DNA of 64,000 nt from Quadrisphaera granulorum (GTDB taxonomy: Bacteria; Actinomycetota; Actinomycetes; Actinomycetales; Quadrisphaeraceae), in NCBI RefSeq assembly GCF_003149145.1, contig NZ_QGDQ01000010.1:1-64000 (forward strand), given 5' to 3'. Positions 31,116 through 40,726 of the stretch are shown here, piece by piece. Every line of letters starts with the position of its first letter. The first letter of the stretch is position 1. The notes beneath the pieces are model-generated. The model made no database searches and was not told the DNA's origin. It saw only the letters and a program-made list of their open reading frames with translations. Position numbers and translations under genes: made by a program.

Positions 31116-33313
31116 GCGGGCGCCTGCTCCTTGCTCTGGGTCTGCTGGCTGGTCTGGGACTGCACAGTGCTGGTCTGGGTGTGCACAGTGCTGGTCTGGG
31201 ACTGCACCGCGGTGATCGCGACGGTCGACACGATGTCGGCCACCGTGCAGCCGCGCGACAGGTCGTTGACGGGCCGGCGCAGACCCTGCAGCACCGGGCC
31301 CACCGCCACCGCGTCGCCGGTGCGCTGCACCGCCTTGTACGTGGTGTTGCCGGTGTTGAGGTCGGGGAAGACCAGCACCGTCGCCCGTCCGGCCACGGGG
31401 TTGCCCGGCAGCTTGGCGGCGCCCGTGGCGGGGTCGACGGCGGCGTCGTACTGGATCGGACCGGCCAGCGGCAGGTCCGGCGCCCGCTCGGCCACGAGGC
31501 GGGTGGCCTCGCGGACCTTGTCGACGTCGACACCCGCGCCCGAGCTGCCGGTGGAGTAGCTGACCATCGCCACCCGAGGCTCCACCCCGAACGCCCGCGC
31601 CGTTTCAGCGCTGGACAGCGCGATACCCGCGAGCTCCTCGGCCGTGGGGTCGAGGTTGACGGCGCAGTCGGCGAAGACGAGCACCCGGTCGGGCAGGCAC
31701 ATGAGGAAGGCACCCGAGACGCGGCTGGCGCCCGGCATCGTCTTGATGACCTCCAGCGCAGGGCGGATGGTCGCCGCGGTGGTGTGAGTGGCGCCGGAGA
31801 CCATGCCGTCGGCGTGGCCGGTCTCTACCATGAGCGTGCCGAAGTACGTCGGATCGAGCAGCTGCTCGGCCGCCGCCTCCAGCGTCACGCCCTTGTGCTT
31901 GCGCCGCTCGGCGTACACCGCCGCCATCTGATCGCGCAGCGGGGAGGTGGCCGGGTCGATGATGCGCGCGGAGCCCAGGTCCACCCCGAGCCGGTCCGCG
32001 CTGGCGCGGACCTCCTCCTCACGGCCCAGCAGCACCAGGTCGGCGACGTCGAGATGGCCCAGCTCCTCCGCCGCGCGCAGCACGCGGCTGTCCTCGCTCT
32101 CGGGCAGCACGATGGTGCGGCGATCAGCGCGCGCCGCGGCCAGCAGCCGGGCGTTGAACATCGCCGGGGTGACGGCCTCGGTGCGCACCAGCCGGATCTG
32201 CTCGGACAGCTCCTCGGCGTCCACCCCGGCGCTGAAAGCGCCGAGCGCAGCGGTGACCTTGCGCTGGCTCGTCGGGCGGATCGCGCCGGTCGCGCCCTCG
32301 AGGCGGTGGATGGTCGTGTACGTGTCGGTGGGAACGCTGATCATCGGCAGGCCGCTCGGGCGCAGCAGCGTCAGCTGGAGGTCGTCAGGGCGGGTGCCGT
32401 TGGTCAGCACGAGTCCGCCGGGCGTCGGCAGCTGGCGGTGGATGGCCGCTCCGGCCGAGACGAGCATGAGGTCGAGCCGGTCACCGGAGGTGACCAGCAG
32501 CGTGCCCTCCCGCAGGAGCCTCAGGACGACGTCGGCATGCGCAGAACCGGCCAGGTACCCGCCGACCTCGCGCTCGAGCGCCGAGTCCGAGCCGATGAGC
32601 ACCGTGCCGTCCAGCACCGAAGCCACCTCGCCCACGGTGAGGGCGCTCAGCAGCGGCACCTCGTCGACGGCGTAGACGGGGTGCCGGGTGGCGCCGCCGG
32701 TGTGGCCGCTCTCCAGGCGGACCGCCTCGAGCACCGCCTCCCGGTGGGCCGGGTCCACACGGTTGACCACCGTGGCGAGCTTGGTGCAGCCGCGGGCCGC
32801 CAGCGCCGAGCCGGCCTCGCGCGCAGCCGCAGCCACCTGCGACGGCTCCGCCGGACCATCAGCCCCCGCTGCGGAGACCACGACGACGACGGGCGCGCCG
32901 AGGTTCACCGCCAGCAGCGCGTTGAGGTCCAGCTCCGTGGCCGGCGAGGGACCGGTGAAGTCCGTGCCCACGACGAGCACGAAGTCGGACCGCTCCGCCA
33001 GACGTTCGACCCGCTCGACGATGGTGGCGACGAGGCGGCGGGGGTCCGGCCCGGCGTCGGTGGTGTCCACCAGGGCCGCGGCCTCGCTCCAGGTGAGGCC
33101 GACGGCGTCGTCGTCGTCGATGTCCAGGTCGTAGCGGTGGCGCAGCAGCTCCACCAGGGGGTCGGGCTCGTCGCGGCTGGAGACCACCGGACGGAAGACC
33201 ACCGGGCGGCGGACGGAGCTGGCCAGGAGGTCGAGCAGGCCGAGCGCGACGACCGTCTTCCCGGCGCCCGCGCGGTCCGCTGTCACGTACAGGCGCTGGT
33301 TGGCTGACGACAC
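31112..33313 (-). CDS. pta: Phosphate acetyltransferase, long form
   Basis: A 733-residue long-type Pta. Residues 1-about 230 are a P-loop (DRAGAGKTVVALGLLDLL) BioD-like regulatory domain, about 230-380 a DRTGG domain, and about 395-715 the catalytic PTA_PTB domain (VLPESEDSRVLRAAEEL, DGMVSGATHTTAATIRPAL, VSYSTGSSGAGVDVDKVREA, NTTYKAVQRTGDAVAVGPVL). It converts acetyl-CoA and phosphate to acetyl phosphate. The C-terminal 25 residues are an odd Gln/Thr/Ser tail encoded by a 21-bp tandem repeat. It precedes ackA in an operon, and the fused dehydrogenase gene ends 35 bases upstream on the same strand. Confidence 0.95.
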   Translation of the reverse strand: MSSANQRLYVTADRAGAGKTVVALGLLDLLASSVRRPVVFRPVVSSRDEPDPLVELLRHRYDLDIDDDDAVGLTWSEAAALVDTTDAGPDPRRLVATIVERVERLAERSDFVLVVGTDFTGPSPATELDLNALLAVNLGAPVVVVVSAAGADGPAEPSQVAAAAREAGSALAARGCTKLATVVNRVDPAHREAVLEAVRLESGHTGGATRHPVYAVDEVPLLSALTVGEVASVLDGTVLIGSDSALEREVGGYLAGSAHADVVLRLLREGTLLVTSGDRLDLMLVSAGAAIHRQLPTPGGLVLTNGTRPDDLQLTLLRPSGLPMISVPTDTYTTIHRLEGATGAIRPTSQRKVTAALGAFSAGVDAEELSEQIRLVRTEAVTPAMFNARLLAAARADRRTIVLPESEDSRVLRAAEELGHLDVADLVLLGREEEVRASADRLGVDLGSARIIDPATSPLRDQMAAVYAERRKHKGVTLEAAAEQLLDPTYFGTLMVETGHADGMVSGATHTTAATIRPALEVIKTMPGASRVSGAFLMCLPDRVLVFADCAVNLDPTAEELAGIALSSAETARAFGVEPRVAMVSYSTGSSGAGVDVDKVREATRLVAERAPDLPLAGPIQYDAAVDPATGAAKLPGNPVAGRATVLVFPDLNTGNTTYKAVQRTGDAVAVGPVLQGLRRPVNDLSRGCTVADIVSTVAITAVQSQTSTVHTQTSTVQSQTSQQTQSKEQAPA
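31149..31207. repeat. 21-bp tandem repeat inside the pta 3' end
   Basis: CTGGTCTGGGACTGCACAGTG at 31149-31169 (21 bases, seven codons) repeats at 31170-31190 with two changes and again partly at 31191-31207. On the coding strand it gives repeated QSQTSTV/HTQTSTV heptads. Whole-codon length keeps the frame, so copy number could vary without harm. Confidence 0.75.
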
Positions 33314-33348
33314 GGGGAGAACTGTGTCAGGCCCCTACCCGTGGGGTG

Positions 33349-35502
33349 TCAGGCCTCCCGCAGGTCGAGCCAGGCGACCTGCTCGGCGGTGAGCTCGACG
33401 TCCAGGGCGGTCATCGAGGAGCGCAGCTCGGCGAGGGTGCGGGGGCCGATGAGCGCGAACGTGGGGAAGGGCTGCGCCAGCACGTACGCCAGCGCCACCG
33501 CCGTCGTCGGGACGCCGAGCTGCTCTCCGAGCTGGGCGGCGCGGCGCTTGCGCTCGAGGTTGCCGTCGGAGAGGTAGCAGCGGACGAGCTCGGCGTCGCC
33601 GCGCATCTCGGCGTCGTCACGGGCGAAGAACCCGCGCGCCTGCGAGCTCCACGGCAGCAGGGGCACGCCGCGCTCCTCCAGCCAGGCGCGGGAGGCCGGG
33701 TCGGTGGCGTGCACGCAGCCCGCCCACGGCACGTCAAGCGCGCGGGCCAGGCCGAAGTGGTTCGAGAGCACCCCGAAGCCGGCCCGACCGTGGGCGCGTG
33801 CGTAGGCGTTGGCGGCGTCGAAGCGCTCCGGGGTCCAGTTGGAGCCGCCGTAGACGCCGATGTGGCCGGCGCGGGCGTGCTCGTCGAGCACGTCGACGAA
33901 CTCCCCCACCGGCACGGACGGGTTGTCGCGGTGCATGAGGTAGAGGTCGGCGCGCTCCAGGCCCTGCCGCTCGAAGCTCTCCCGCAGCTGGCGGCTCAGG
34001 GAGTCGGGGTCGCAGTGGGGCGTGTGCGCGCCCTTGACGATCACGGTGACCTCGTCGCGGATGCCGCGATGGGCGAGCCACCGGCCGAAGCGGCGCTCGT
34101 AGTCGCCGTCGTCGCCGTAGATCCAGGCCGTGTCGAACGTGGTGCCGCCGGCCTCGACGAAAGCGTCGAAGAGGGCGCTCGCGTGGGAGAGGGTCGGCTG
34201 GTTGTCGCAGCCCATGACGAGCCGGGAGACCGGGCTGGCCAGGCCCGCGATGCTACTCACCGGGATCATTCCGGTACCCGGGGCCGGGACTCGCAGCGGC
34301 TGGCGCGACACGGTGGGGATGGCGGCGGTCTCGGCCTCGAACGGGTAGCGCAGGCCGAGGGCGGCGCGCCACCTGTCGAGCACGGCGAGGGTGCCCAGGG
34401 AGTCCTCGTGGGTCTGCTCGGGTGCCTCCCCTGGCCCTGTGCCGGCGGCCAGAGCGCGGGCGGCGTCGGCGAGGGCCTCGGCCTCCAGCGCGAACGCCTG
34501 CTGGGCGGGCGCGGCGCCGTCCCACGTCTCCTCCACCGGCTCCTCACCGACGCGGCGCAGCACGAGCCTCGGGGCGGCCTGCACGGTCCAGGGGTCGTGG
34601 AGTTCGAGGGTTCCCAGGGACCCGCGGACGACGGCGGTCTGCGGCTCCTCCAGGCGGGTGCCGCACCTGACGGTGGCGAGCAGCCCGCCGCCGAAGTCGA
34701 GGTGGGCGACCGCCCACTCGTCGACGCCCGTGGCACCGAGGTGCCCTGCGGCGCGGACGCCCCCGGGGCCGGAGAGCGGCTCGGCGAAAGGCCTGCCCGT
34801 GTGGTGCTGGCGGGCCGCGCCCGCGACGGCGCGGGCGAACGAGACCGGGTAGCAGCCGACGTCGAGGATGCCGCCGCCGGCCGTGGCCGGGTCGTGCAGG
34901 CGGCCCGGGCCGCGCGGGTCGCCGTCAGGGTTCGGGGAAGAGGCGAAGGAGAAGCTCGAGTCGATGTGGAGCACCTCCCCGACGGCGCCCTCACGCACGA
35001 GCTCCAGCAGGCGGCGGGTGGCGGGGTGGAAGCGGTAGGCGAAGGCCTCCAGCAGCGCCACGCCGGCCTCGCGGGCGGCGTCGATGACGCCCATCGCCGA
35101 GCCGTGGTCGGGCGTGAGGGGCTTCTCCACGAGCAGGTGCTTGCCGGCGCGGGCCGCAGCGACGGCGAGCTCGGCGTGGCCGGGGTGGACGACGGCGATG
35201 TACACGCCGTCGACCTCCGGGTTGGCGAGCACCTGCTCGTAGGTCCCGGAGGTCATGCGTCCCCCGCGGGCAGCACCGTCTCGGCCGGCAGCCTCCACCT
35301 CCTCGGCCAGCGCTCGGGCGCGGGCGGGGTCAGAGCTGGCGACGGCGACCAGCACGCCCGTCCGGCTGGCCGGCAGCTCCCGCACGAAGCGGCGGGCGAT
35401 GGACCCCGGACCGAGGACGGCCCAGCGGAAGACGGCGTCGTCATCTGGCACGTCCAGCAGGCTAGAGGGCACCTCCGACAGCAGCCCCGACTGTGCTCGC
35501 AC
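33349..35502 (-). CDS. Fused Gfo/Idh/MocA dehydrogenase and aldo/keto reductase
   Basis: A 717-residue two-domain protein. Residues about 25-400 are a Gfo/Idh/MocA dehydrogenase (FRWAVLGPGSIARRFVREL, KHLLVEKPLTPDHGSAMG, DVGCYPVSFARAVAG). Residues about 410-717 are an aldo/keto reductase with all four catalytic residues: Asp and Tyr in FDTAWIYGDDGD, Lys in VIVKGAHTPH and His in YLMHRDNPSV. The joint (about 385-415) is a short Pro-rich linker. Each domain is full length, so this is a real fusion with no stop between them. Both halves use nicotinamide cofactors, so it may carry out sequential oxidation and reduction (an internal epimerisation-like cycle) on a sugar; that is inference. GTG at 35502 is used. 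Confidence 0.85.
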   Translation of the reverse strand: MRAQSGLLSEVPSSLLDVPDDDAVFRWAVLGPGSIARRFVRELPASRTGVLVAVASSDPARARALAEEVEAAGRDGAARGGRMTSGTYEQVLANPEVDGVYIAVVHPGHAELAVAAARAGKHLLVEKPLTPDHGSAMGVIDAAREAGVALLEAFAYRFHPATRRLLELVREGAVGEVLHIDSSFSFASSPNPDGDPRGPGRLHDPATAGGGILDVGCYPVSFARAVAGAARQHHTGRPFAEPLSGPGGVRAAGHLGATGVDEWAVAHLDFGGGLLATVRCGTRLEEPQTAVVRGSLGTLELHDPWTVQAAPRLVLRRVGEEPVEETWDGAAPAQQAFALEAEALADAARALAAGTGPGEAPEQTHEDSLGTLAVLDRWRAALGLRYPFEAETAAIPTVSRQPLRVPAPGTGMIPVSSIAGLASPVSRLVMGCDNQPTLSHASALFDAFVEAGGTTFDTAWIYGDDGDYERRFGRWLAHRGIRDEVTVIVKGAHTPHCDPDSLSRQLRESFERQGLERADLYLMHRDNPSVPVGEFVDVLDEHARAGHIGVYGGSNWTPERFDAANAYARAHGRAGFGVLSNHFGLARALDVPWAGCVHATDPASRAWLEERGVPLLPWSSQARGFFARDDAEMRGDAELVRCYLSDGNLERKRRAAQLGEQLGVPTTAVALAYVLAQPFPTFALIGPRTLAELRSSMTALDVELTAEQVAWLDLREA

Positions 35503-35627
35503 AGGGGCCGGACCATCAGCCGGACCAGGGCCTGGACCGGACTGTCAGACCCCTCTGGCAGGGTGCCCAGCGTGACCGGAACGTCTCGACACGCCGTGCG
35601 AACAGGCATGACCGATGACTCGCTGAC

Positions 35628-35643
35628 CACTACCAGTAGTTCG
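35628..35643 (+). promoter_or_regulatory. NrdR box 1
   Basis: CCACTACCAGTAGTTC keeps the CWA...TWG symmetry of the NrdR consensus acaCwAtATaTwGtgt but has a less typical centre. It lies exactly 31 bases upstream of the second box, about three helical turns, as known for paired NrdR sites. Confidence 0.7.
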
Positions 35644-35658
35644 CTGGAATCCTCGGCC

Positions 35659-35674
35659 CACTAGATGTAGCGTC
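35659..35674 (+). promoter_or_regulatory. NrdR box 2
   Basis: CCACTAGATGTAGCGT is a close match to the NrdR consensus, with CTA-GATG-TAG intact. With box 1 it forms the standard tandem operator before nrdAB. NrdR represses ribonucleotide reductase genes in response to dATP/ATP. Confidence 0.85.
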
Positions 35675-35797
35675 TGGTGTGCCGGGTGACGCCCCCGACG
35701 AGCGAACCGGCCACTCACTCCCCCTGGACCTGCGGCGATGACGCAGCGTTCGGGTTTCACCACGCTGAACGCACGCTGACGAGCCGAGGAGACGCAC

Positions 35798-38700
35798 ATG
35801 ACCCAGGTGGCAGACGAGGTCCTGGAGGTCACCACGAGCGGCACCGGCCACGAGGGCTCCTCCGCGGCGCCCACCGCCGTCATCAACCGCCGCGGCGAGG
35901 TCGTGCCCTTCGACGCGAGCCGCATCTCCGTGGCCCTGCAGAAGGCGTTCCTTGCCACCGAGGGTCAGGCCGCCGGCAGCTCCGCCCGCGTGCGCGAGCT
36001 GGTGGACGAGATGACGCGGACCGTCGTCGACACCCTCGTGCGCCGCTCCCTGGCGGGTTCGGGCTCCTCCGGCCGCCCGGTGGCCGTCGAGGAGGTGCAG
36101 GACCAGGTCGAGCTGGTGCTCATGCGCTCCGGTGAGCACGCCGTGGCCCGCTCCTACATCCTCTACCGCGAGGAGCACGCCCGCGCCCGCCGCGAGCGCG
36201 AGGCCGCCACGCCGAGCGTGGAGAAGGTGCGCCAGCTGTCGGTGCGCACCACCGAGGGCACCCTGGTCCCGCTCGACCGTGACCGCGTGGCCGCCGTCGT
36301 CGCCGAGGCCTGCGCCGGCCTGCCCACGGTCGACCCGGACGCCGTGGTCACCGAGGCCATGCGGACCCTGTACGACGGCGTCGGCGAGGTGGAGCTGGCC
36401 CAGGCCCTGGTGCTGGCTGCCCGCACCAAGGTCGAGGCCGACCCTGACTACACCTACGTCTCGGCGCGCCTGCTCATGGACATGCTGCGCACCGAGGCCC
36501 TCTCCCACGTGCTGGGCGAGCGCACGCTGGCCACCGCGCCGCAGATGGCGCAGCTGTACCCGCGCTACCTCAAGGGGTACGTGGCCAAGGGCATCGCCCT
36601 GGGGATGCTCGACCCGCGCCTGGCCGAGTTCGACCTCGACAAGCTGGGCCAGGCCATCGAGGCCGGCCGCGACGGCCAGTTCACGTTCCTCGGCCTGCAG
36701 ACCCTGTACGACCGCTACTTCCTGCACGAGCACGGCGTGCGCTACGAGCTGCCGCAGGCGTTCTTCCTCCGCGTGGCGATGGGCCTGGCCCTCAACGAGG
36801 AGCACAAGGAAGAGCGGGCCATCGAGTTCTACCGCCTGATCTCCAGCTTCGACTTCATGTGCTCCACGCCCACGCTGTTCAACGCGGGCACCACCCGGCC
36901 GCAGCTGTCCAGCTGCTTCCTCACCACCGTCTCGGACGACCTGTCCGGCATTTTCCAGTCCATCAAGGACAACGCGATGCTGGCCAAGTACTCCGGTGGC
37001 CTCGGCAACGACTGGACCCCGGTGCGCGGCATCGGCGCCCACATCAAGGGCACCAACGGGCAGAGCCAGGGCGTCGTCCCCTTCCTGAAGATCGCCAACG
37101 ACACCGCGGTCGCGGTGAACCAGGGCGGCAAGCGCAAGGGCGCCGTGTGCGCCTACCTGGAGACCTGGCACATCGACGTCGAGGAGTTCCTCGAGCTCCG
37201 CAAGAACACCGGTGACGAGCGCCGTCGTACGCACGACATGAACACGGCCAACTGGGTGCCGGACCTGTTCATGCAGCGTGTCGCCGCGGGCGGCTCGTGG
37301 ACGCTGTTCTCCCCCGACGAGACCCCGGACCTGCACGACCTGTACGGCCCGGCGTTCGCCGAGCGGTACGCGGAGTACGAGCGCATGGCCGAGCGCGGCG
37401 AGCTGCGCGTGCACCGCACGGTCAACGCCGTCGACCTGTGGCGCAAGATGCTCACCGCCCTGTTCGAGACCGGGCACCCGTGGATCACCTTCAAGGACCC
37501 GTGCAACCTGCGCTCCCCGCAGCAGCACGTGGGCGTGGTGCACTCCTCCAACCTGTGCACCGAGATCACGCTGAACACCAACGCCGACGAGGTCGCGGTC
37601 TGCAACCTCGGCTCGATCAACCTCGCCGCGCACACCACCGCCGACGGTCTGGACGTCGAGCGGCTGCGCCGCACGGTCCGCACCGCCGTGCGGATGCTCG
37701 ACAACGTCATCGACCTGAACCTCTACACGATCCCCCAGGCCGAGAACGCCAACCAGCAGCACCGCCCGGTGGGCCTGGGCCTCATGGGCTTCCAGGACGC
37801 ACTGTTCACGCTGCGGCTGCCGTACTCCTCGGAGGAGGCCGTGCAGTTCGCGGACACCTCCATGGAGCAGATCTCCTACGCGGCCATCGAAGCCAGCTCC
37901 GACCTCGCCGCCGAGCGCGGCTCCTACCGCAGCTTCGACGGGTCGCTGTGGAGCCGCGGGATCCTCCCGATCGACTCCCTGGAGCTGCTGCGCGAGGCCC
38001 GCGGCGGCGACGTCGAGCTCGACACCTCCACCACGCTCGACTGGGCGCCGCTGCGCGAGAAGGTGCAGCGCCAGGGCATGCGCAACTCCAACGTCATGGC
38101 GATCGCGCCCACCGCGACGATCTCCAACATCGTGGGCGTCGCGCAGTCGATCGAGCCGATGTACCGCAACCTGTTCGTGAAGTCGAACATGTCGGGTGAC
38201 TTCACCGTGGTGAACGCCTCGCTGGTGCGCGACCTCGCCGAGCGGGGCCTATGGGACGAGGTCATGGTCTCCGACCTCAAGTACTTCGACGGCTCCCTCG
38301 GCGCCATCGACCGTGTCCCGGACGACCTGCAGGCGCTCTACGCCACCGCGTTCGAGGTCGACCCGTCCTGGCTGCTGCGCTCCGCCGCCCGCCGTCAGAA
38401 GTGGATCGACCAGGCGCAGTCGCTGAACCTGTACGTGTCCAGCCCCAACGGCCGCAAGCTCGACAACCTGTACCGCACCGCGTGGCAGCTCGGCCTGAAG
38501 ACGACGTACTACCTGCGCTCCTCCTCGGCCACGCACGTGGAGAAGTCGACGCTGCGCGGCACCGACGGCAAGCTGAACGCCGTCTCGGCGGGCACTCCGG
38601 CCGCCGCTCCGGCGGCGGTGGCTGCAAGCGTTCCCGCCCAGGGCGGCACGCCCGCCGCCGCGGGTGGCTTCGTCGCCGCGGTCGCCGCCAGCCCGGCCGC

Positions 38701-38836
38701 GGCCGTCTCCGCGAGCCCGTCGCCGGTGGTGTCGCTGCCGAACACCGCCGCCGCCGAGCGTGCCACCCAGTTCACCGAGGAGTACGCCGCCGCGTGCTCC
38801 ATCGAGAACGGCGAAGACTGCGAGGCCTGCCAGTGA
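35798..38836 (+). CDS. nrdA: Ribonucleoside-diphosphate reductase, large subunit
   Basis: A 1012-residue catalytic subunit. Two ATP-cone-like domains are visible in tandem: [27 protein letters not shown] (about residues 27-125) and [24 protein letters not shown] (about 147-232). The barrel core follows, with [20 protein letters not shown] (active-site Cys), [23 protein letters not shown] with the radical-forming Cys region, and [13 protein letters not shown] long Ala/Pro-rich linker precedes the shuttle cysteines in [14 protein letters not shown] at the very C terminus. It reduces ribonucleoside diphosphates to deoxy forms with thioredoxin- or glutaredoxin-type reductants. The nrdB start lies 83 bases downstream. 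Tandem ATP cones are common in class Ic enzymes such as chlamydial ones and provide dATP control. Confidence 0.95.
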   Translation: MTQVADEVLEVTTSGTGHEGSSAAPTAVINRRGEVVPFDASRISVALQKAFLATEGQAAGSSARVRELVDEMTRTVVDTLVRRSLAGSGSSGRPVAVEEVQDQVELVLMRSGEHAVARSYILYREEHARARREREAATPSVEKVRQLSVRTTEGTLVPLDRDRVAAVVAEACAGLPTVDPDAVVTEAMRTLYDGVGEVELAQALVLAARTKVEADPDYTYVSARLLMDMLRTEALSHVLGERTLATAPQMAQLYPRYLKGYVAKGIALGMLDPRLAEFDLDKLGQAIEAGRDGQFTFLGLQTLYDRYFLHEHGVRYELPQAFFLRVAMGLALNEEHKEERAIEFYRLISSFDFMCSTPTLFNAGTTRPQLSSCFLTTVSDDLSGIFQSIKDNAMLAKYSGGLGNDWTPVRGIGAHIKGTNGQSQGVVPFLKIANDTAVAVNQGGKRKGAVCAYLETWHIDVEEFLELRKNTGDERRRTHDMNTANWVPDLFMQRVAAGGSWTLFSPDETPDLHDLYGPAFAERYAEYERMAERGELRVHRTVNAVDLWRKMLTALFETGHPWITFKDPCNLRSPQQHVGVVHSSNLCTEITLNTNADEVAVCNLGSINLAAHTTADGLDVERLRRTVRTAVRMLDNVIDLNLYTIPQAENANQQHRPVGLGLMGFQDALFTLRLPYSSEEAVQFADTSMEQISYAAIEASSDLAAERGSYRSFDGSLWSRGILPIDSLELLREARGGDVELDTSTTLDWAPLREKVQRQGMRNSNVMAIAPTATISNIVGVAQSIEPMYRNLFVKSNMSGDFTVVNASLVRDLAERGLWDEVMVSDLKYFDGSLGAIDRVPDDLQALYATAFEVDPSWLLRSAARRQKWIDQAQSLNLYVSSPNGRKLDNLYRTAWQLGLKTTYYLRSSSATHVEKSTLRGTDGKLNAVSAGTPAAAPAAVAASVPAQGGTPAAAGGFVAAVAASPAAAVSASPSPVVSLPNTAAAERATQFTEEYAAACSIENGEDCEACQ

Positions 38837-38919
38837 CCGCTCCCACGAGCAGCTCGGCCGCCGCCGGCACCGTCCCCGCAGCACGCACCGCATCCACCAG
38901 CTCTTCCGAGGAGATCACC

Positions 38920-40035
38920 GTGACCACCACCACCGACAGCGCCCGCCCGGCTGTCGACGGCGCTGTCGAAGGCACTGTCGACAACGTGACGGGTCTCGGC
39001 GCCATCCAGTCCGGCGCCGCCCGCGTCGACGTCAGCGACAAGGCGATGATCAACGCCCGTGCCGACGTCAACCAGCTGCTGCCGCTGAAGTACGGCTGGG
39101 CGTGGGAGAAGTACCTCGCCGGCTGCAACAACCACTGGATGCCCACCGAGGTGTCCATGCAGGCCGACATCGCCCTCTGGAAGAGCCGTGACGGGCTCAC
39201 CGAGGACGAGCGCCTCATGCTCAAGCGCAACCTCGGCTTCTTCGCCACCGCCGAGTCGCTGGTGGCCAACAACATCGTGCTCGCGGTGTACCGCCAGCTC
39301 ACCAACCCGGAGTGCCGCCAGTACCTGCTGCGCCAGGCCTTCGAGGAGGCCGTGCACACGCACACCTTCCAGTACATCTGCACCAGCCTCGGCCTCGACG
39401 AGGGCGAGCTGTTCAACATGTACCGCGAGGTGCCGTCCATCACCGCGAAGGACGCGTGGGCGCTCAAGCACACCCGCAACCTCGAGTCGGGTGAGTTCTC
39501 CACCGGCACGCCCGAGGCCGACCAGGACTTCCTGCGCGACCTCATCGCCTTCTACGTGGTGTTCGAGGGCATGTGGTTCTACACCGGCTTCGCGCAGATC
39601 CTCAGCCTGGGCCGGCGCAACAAGATGGTCGGCATCGCCGAGCAGTACCAGTACATCCTCCGTGACGAGTCGATCCACCTGAACTTCGGTATCGACGTCA
39701 TCAACCAGATCAAGGCCGAGAACCCGCACCTGTGGTCCGCGGAGTTCCAGGCCGAGGTCCGGGGCATGCTCAAGGAGGCGTGCGAGCTGGAGATCGAGTA
39801 CGGCAAGGAGACGATGCCCCGCGGCATCCTCGGCCTCAACGCCGACCTCACCTCCGAGTACATGCGCTTCATCACCAACCGCCGCTGCGTCCAGCTGGGC
39901 CTGGCCGAGGTGTTCCCGCCCGCGGAGAACCCCTTCCCGTGGATGAGCGAGACGATGGACCTCAAGAAGGAGAAGAACTTCTTCGAGACCCGCGTCATCG
40001 AGTACCAGACCGGTGGCGGCCTCTCCTGGGAGTGA
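38920..40035 (+). CDS. nrdB: Ribonucleotide reductase small subunit, class Ic (R2c)
   Basis: A 371-residue ferritin-like radical subunit. Metal ligands are Glu112 (AESLVANN), Glu143 and His146 (EEAVHTHTF), a Glu in VVFEGMWFY, and Glu and His in DESIHLNF. The radical-Tyr position, four residues after His146, is Phe150, and the first ligand is Glu rather than Asp. The spacing 112-143-146-150 equals the E. coli 84-115-118-122 pattern. Phe for Tyr plus Glu for Asp is the class Ic signature of Mn/Fe enzymes. The start is GTG 38920, preceded by GAGGAG at 38908-38913; a GTG overlapping the nrdA stop is possible but has no ribosome site. It forms the active complex with NrdA. Confidence 0.95.
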   Translation: MTTTTDSARPAVDGAVEGTVDNVTGLGAIQSGAARVDVSDKAMINARADVNQLLPLKYGWAWEKYLAGCNNHWMPTEVSMQADIALWKSRDGLTEDERLMLKRNLGFFATAESLVANNIVLAVYRQLTNPECRQYLLRQAFEEAVHTHTFQYICTSLGLDEGELFNMYREVPSITAKDAWALKHTRNLESGEFSTGTPEADQDFLRDLIAFYVVFEGMWFYTGFAQILSLGRRNKMVGIAEQYQYILRDESIHLNFGIDVINQIKAENPHLWSAEFQAEVRGMLKEACELEIEYGKETMPRGILGLNADLTSEYMRFITNRRCVQLGLAEVFPPAENPFPWMSETMDLKKEKNFFETRVIEYQTGGGLSWE

Positions 40036-40048
40036 CCTCCTGCTGACG

Positions 40049-40097
40049 CTGACGGCGGCCCGTCGTCCCCACCTCCCGGGGGCGGCGGGCCGTCGTC
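40049..40097 (+). terminator. Hairpin after nrdB
   Basis: GACGGCGGCCCG (40049-40060) pairs with CGGGCCGTCGTC (40086-40097) with one G-T pair around a GC-rich loop, starting 13 bases past the nrdB stop. Confidence 0.55.
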
Positions 40098-40110
40098 GTC
40101 GCAGAGGGTG

Positions 40111-40189
40111 CGTGACGGCCGACGTGCAGAAGTCCCCCGAGGACGCCCCGGGAGGCCCATCGGAGCACTTCTGCACGTCCGTCGTCACG
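40111..40189. repeat. Two-part inverted repeat, GACGTGCAGAAGT type
   Basis: CGTGACG (40111) and GACGTGCAGAAGT (40121-40133) pair with ACTTCTGCACGTC (40167-40179) and CGTCACG (40183-40189), leaving matched three-base internal loops and a 33-base centre. GGAGCACTT at 40162-40170 recurs in other gaps. Confidence 0.65.
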
Positions 40190-40340
40190 CCGGGGGTACC
40201 CGGGGGTGGCGGATGCCCATGATCACCGCACCGAGTGGGCTCGGGGTGCGAGGTGCGGGCAGGTACGTCAGGCTGCTCGGTTTGGGCGAATCCAGCCCTG
40301 CTCGCCCCGCGGCGCCGCATCGCCGTTATCGTTCCGTGAC

Positions 40341-40655
40341 ATGTGCCGGAACATCCGCACGCTGCACAACCTCGCGCCGGCGACGACGAATGACGAGGTC
40401 CACGCGGCTGCGCTGCAGTACGTCCGCAAAGTAGCGGGCACGACGAAGCCCTCCCGTGCCAACCAGGACGCCTTCGACCGCGCGGTCGCCGAGATCGCCC
40501 ACGCCACCGAGCACTTGTTGGAGGCGCTCACCACCACCGCTCCCCCACGCGACCGCGAGGTGCTCGCCGCGCAGGCCCGCGCCCGCGCCGCCCAGCGCTA
40601 CGCCGCTCCCTCCGCTCCGGCACTACCCACCACGACCGAAGCGGTGGCGCCGTAG
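40341..40655 (+). CDS. DUF2277 family protein
   Basis: A 104-residue protein matching the DUF2277 pattern: MCRNIRTLHNLAPATTNDEV at the N terminus, AALQYVRKVAGTTKPSRANQ, and an AVAEIAHATEHLLEAL helix. The function of the family is unknown; it is widespread in actinobacteria and some proteobacteria. The invariant Cys2 and basic motif are present. The C-terminal Pro/Ala/Thr tail is low complexity. It precedes smpB by 71 bases. Confidence 0.88.
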   Translation: MCRNIRTLHNLAPATTNDEVHAAALQYVRKVAGTTKPSRANQDAFDRAVAEIAHATEHLLEALTTTAPPRDREVLAAQARARAAQRYAAPSAPALPTTTEAVAP

Positions 40656-40726
40656 CCCGCCGCGGTGCCGGCGCGTGGGCGCGCCAGAGCAAGCCCTCCC
40701 GTCCCCGCGAGGAGGGGCTGCGCCTG

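Larger units (their letters stand above)
40036..40340. other. 305-base intergenic region after nrdAB
   Basis: I see no gene. It holds a hairpin directly after nrdB, a longer inverted repeat at 40111-40189, and a half copy of the GATCATGGG element (CCCATGATCACCG at 40216-40228) before the DUF2277 gene. Confidence 0.7.

Noticed and set aside
31181-33307. A 708-residue open frame on the + strand
   Set aside because: Antisense to pta, which carries full catalytic motifs; no recognisable protein features.
33346-35664. A 772-residue open frame on the + strand
   Set aside because: It is antisense to the fused Gfo/Idh-aldo/keto reductase, has Arg/Gly/Ala/Val-biased sequence with no motif, and exists because GC-rich third positions rarely form stops.
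35630-37762. A 710-residue open frame on the - strand
   Set aside because: Antisense to nrdA; repetitive His/Val/Gln/Leu composition typical of shadow frames.
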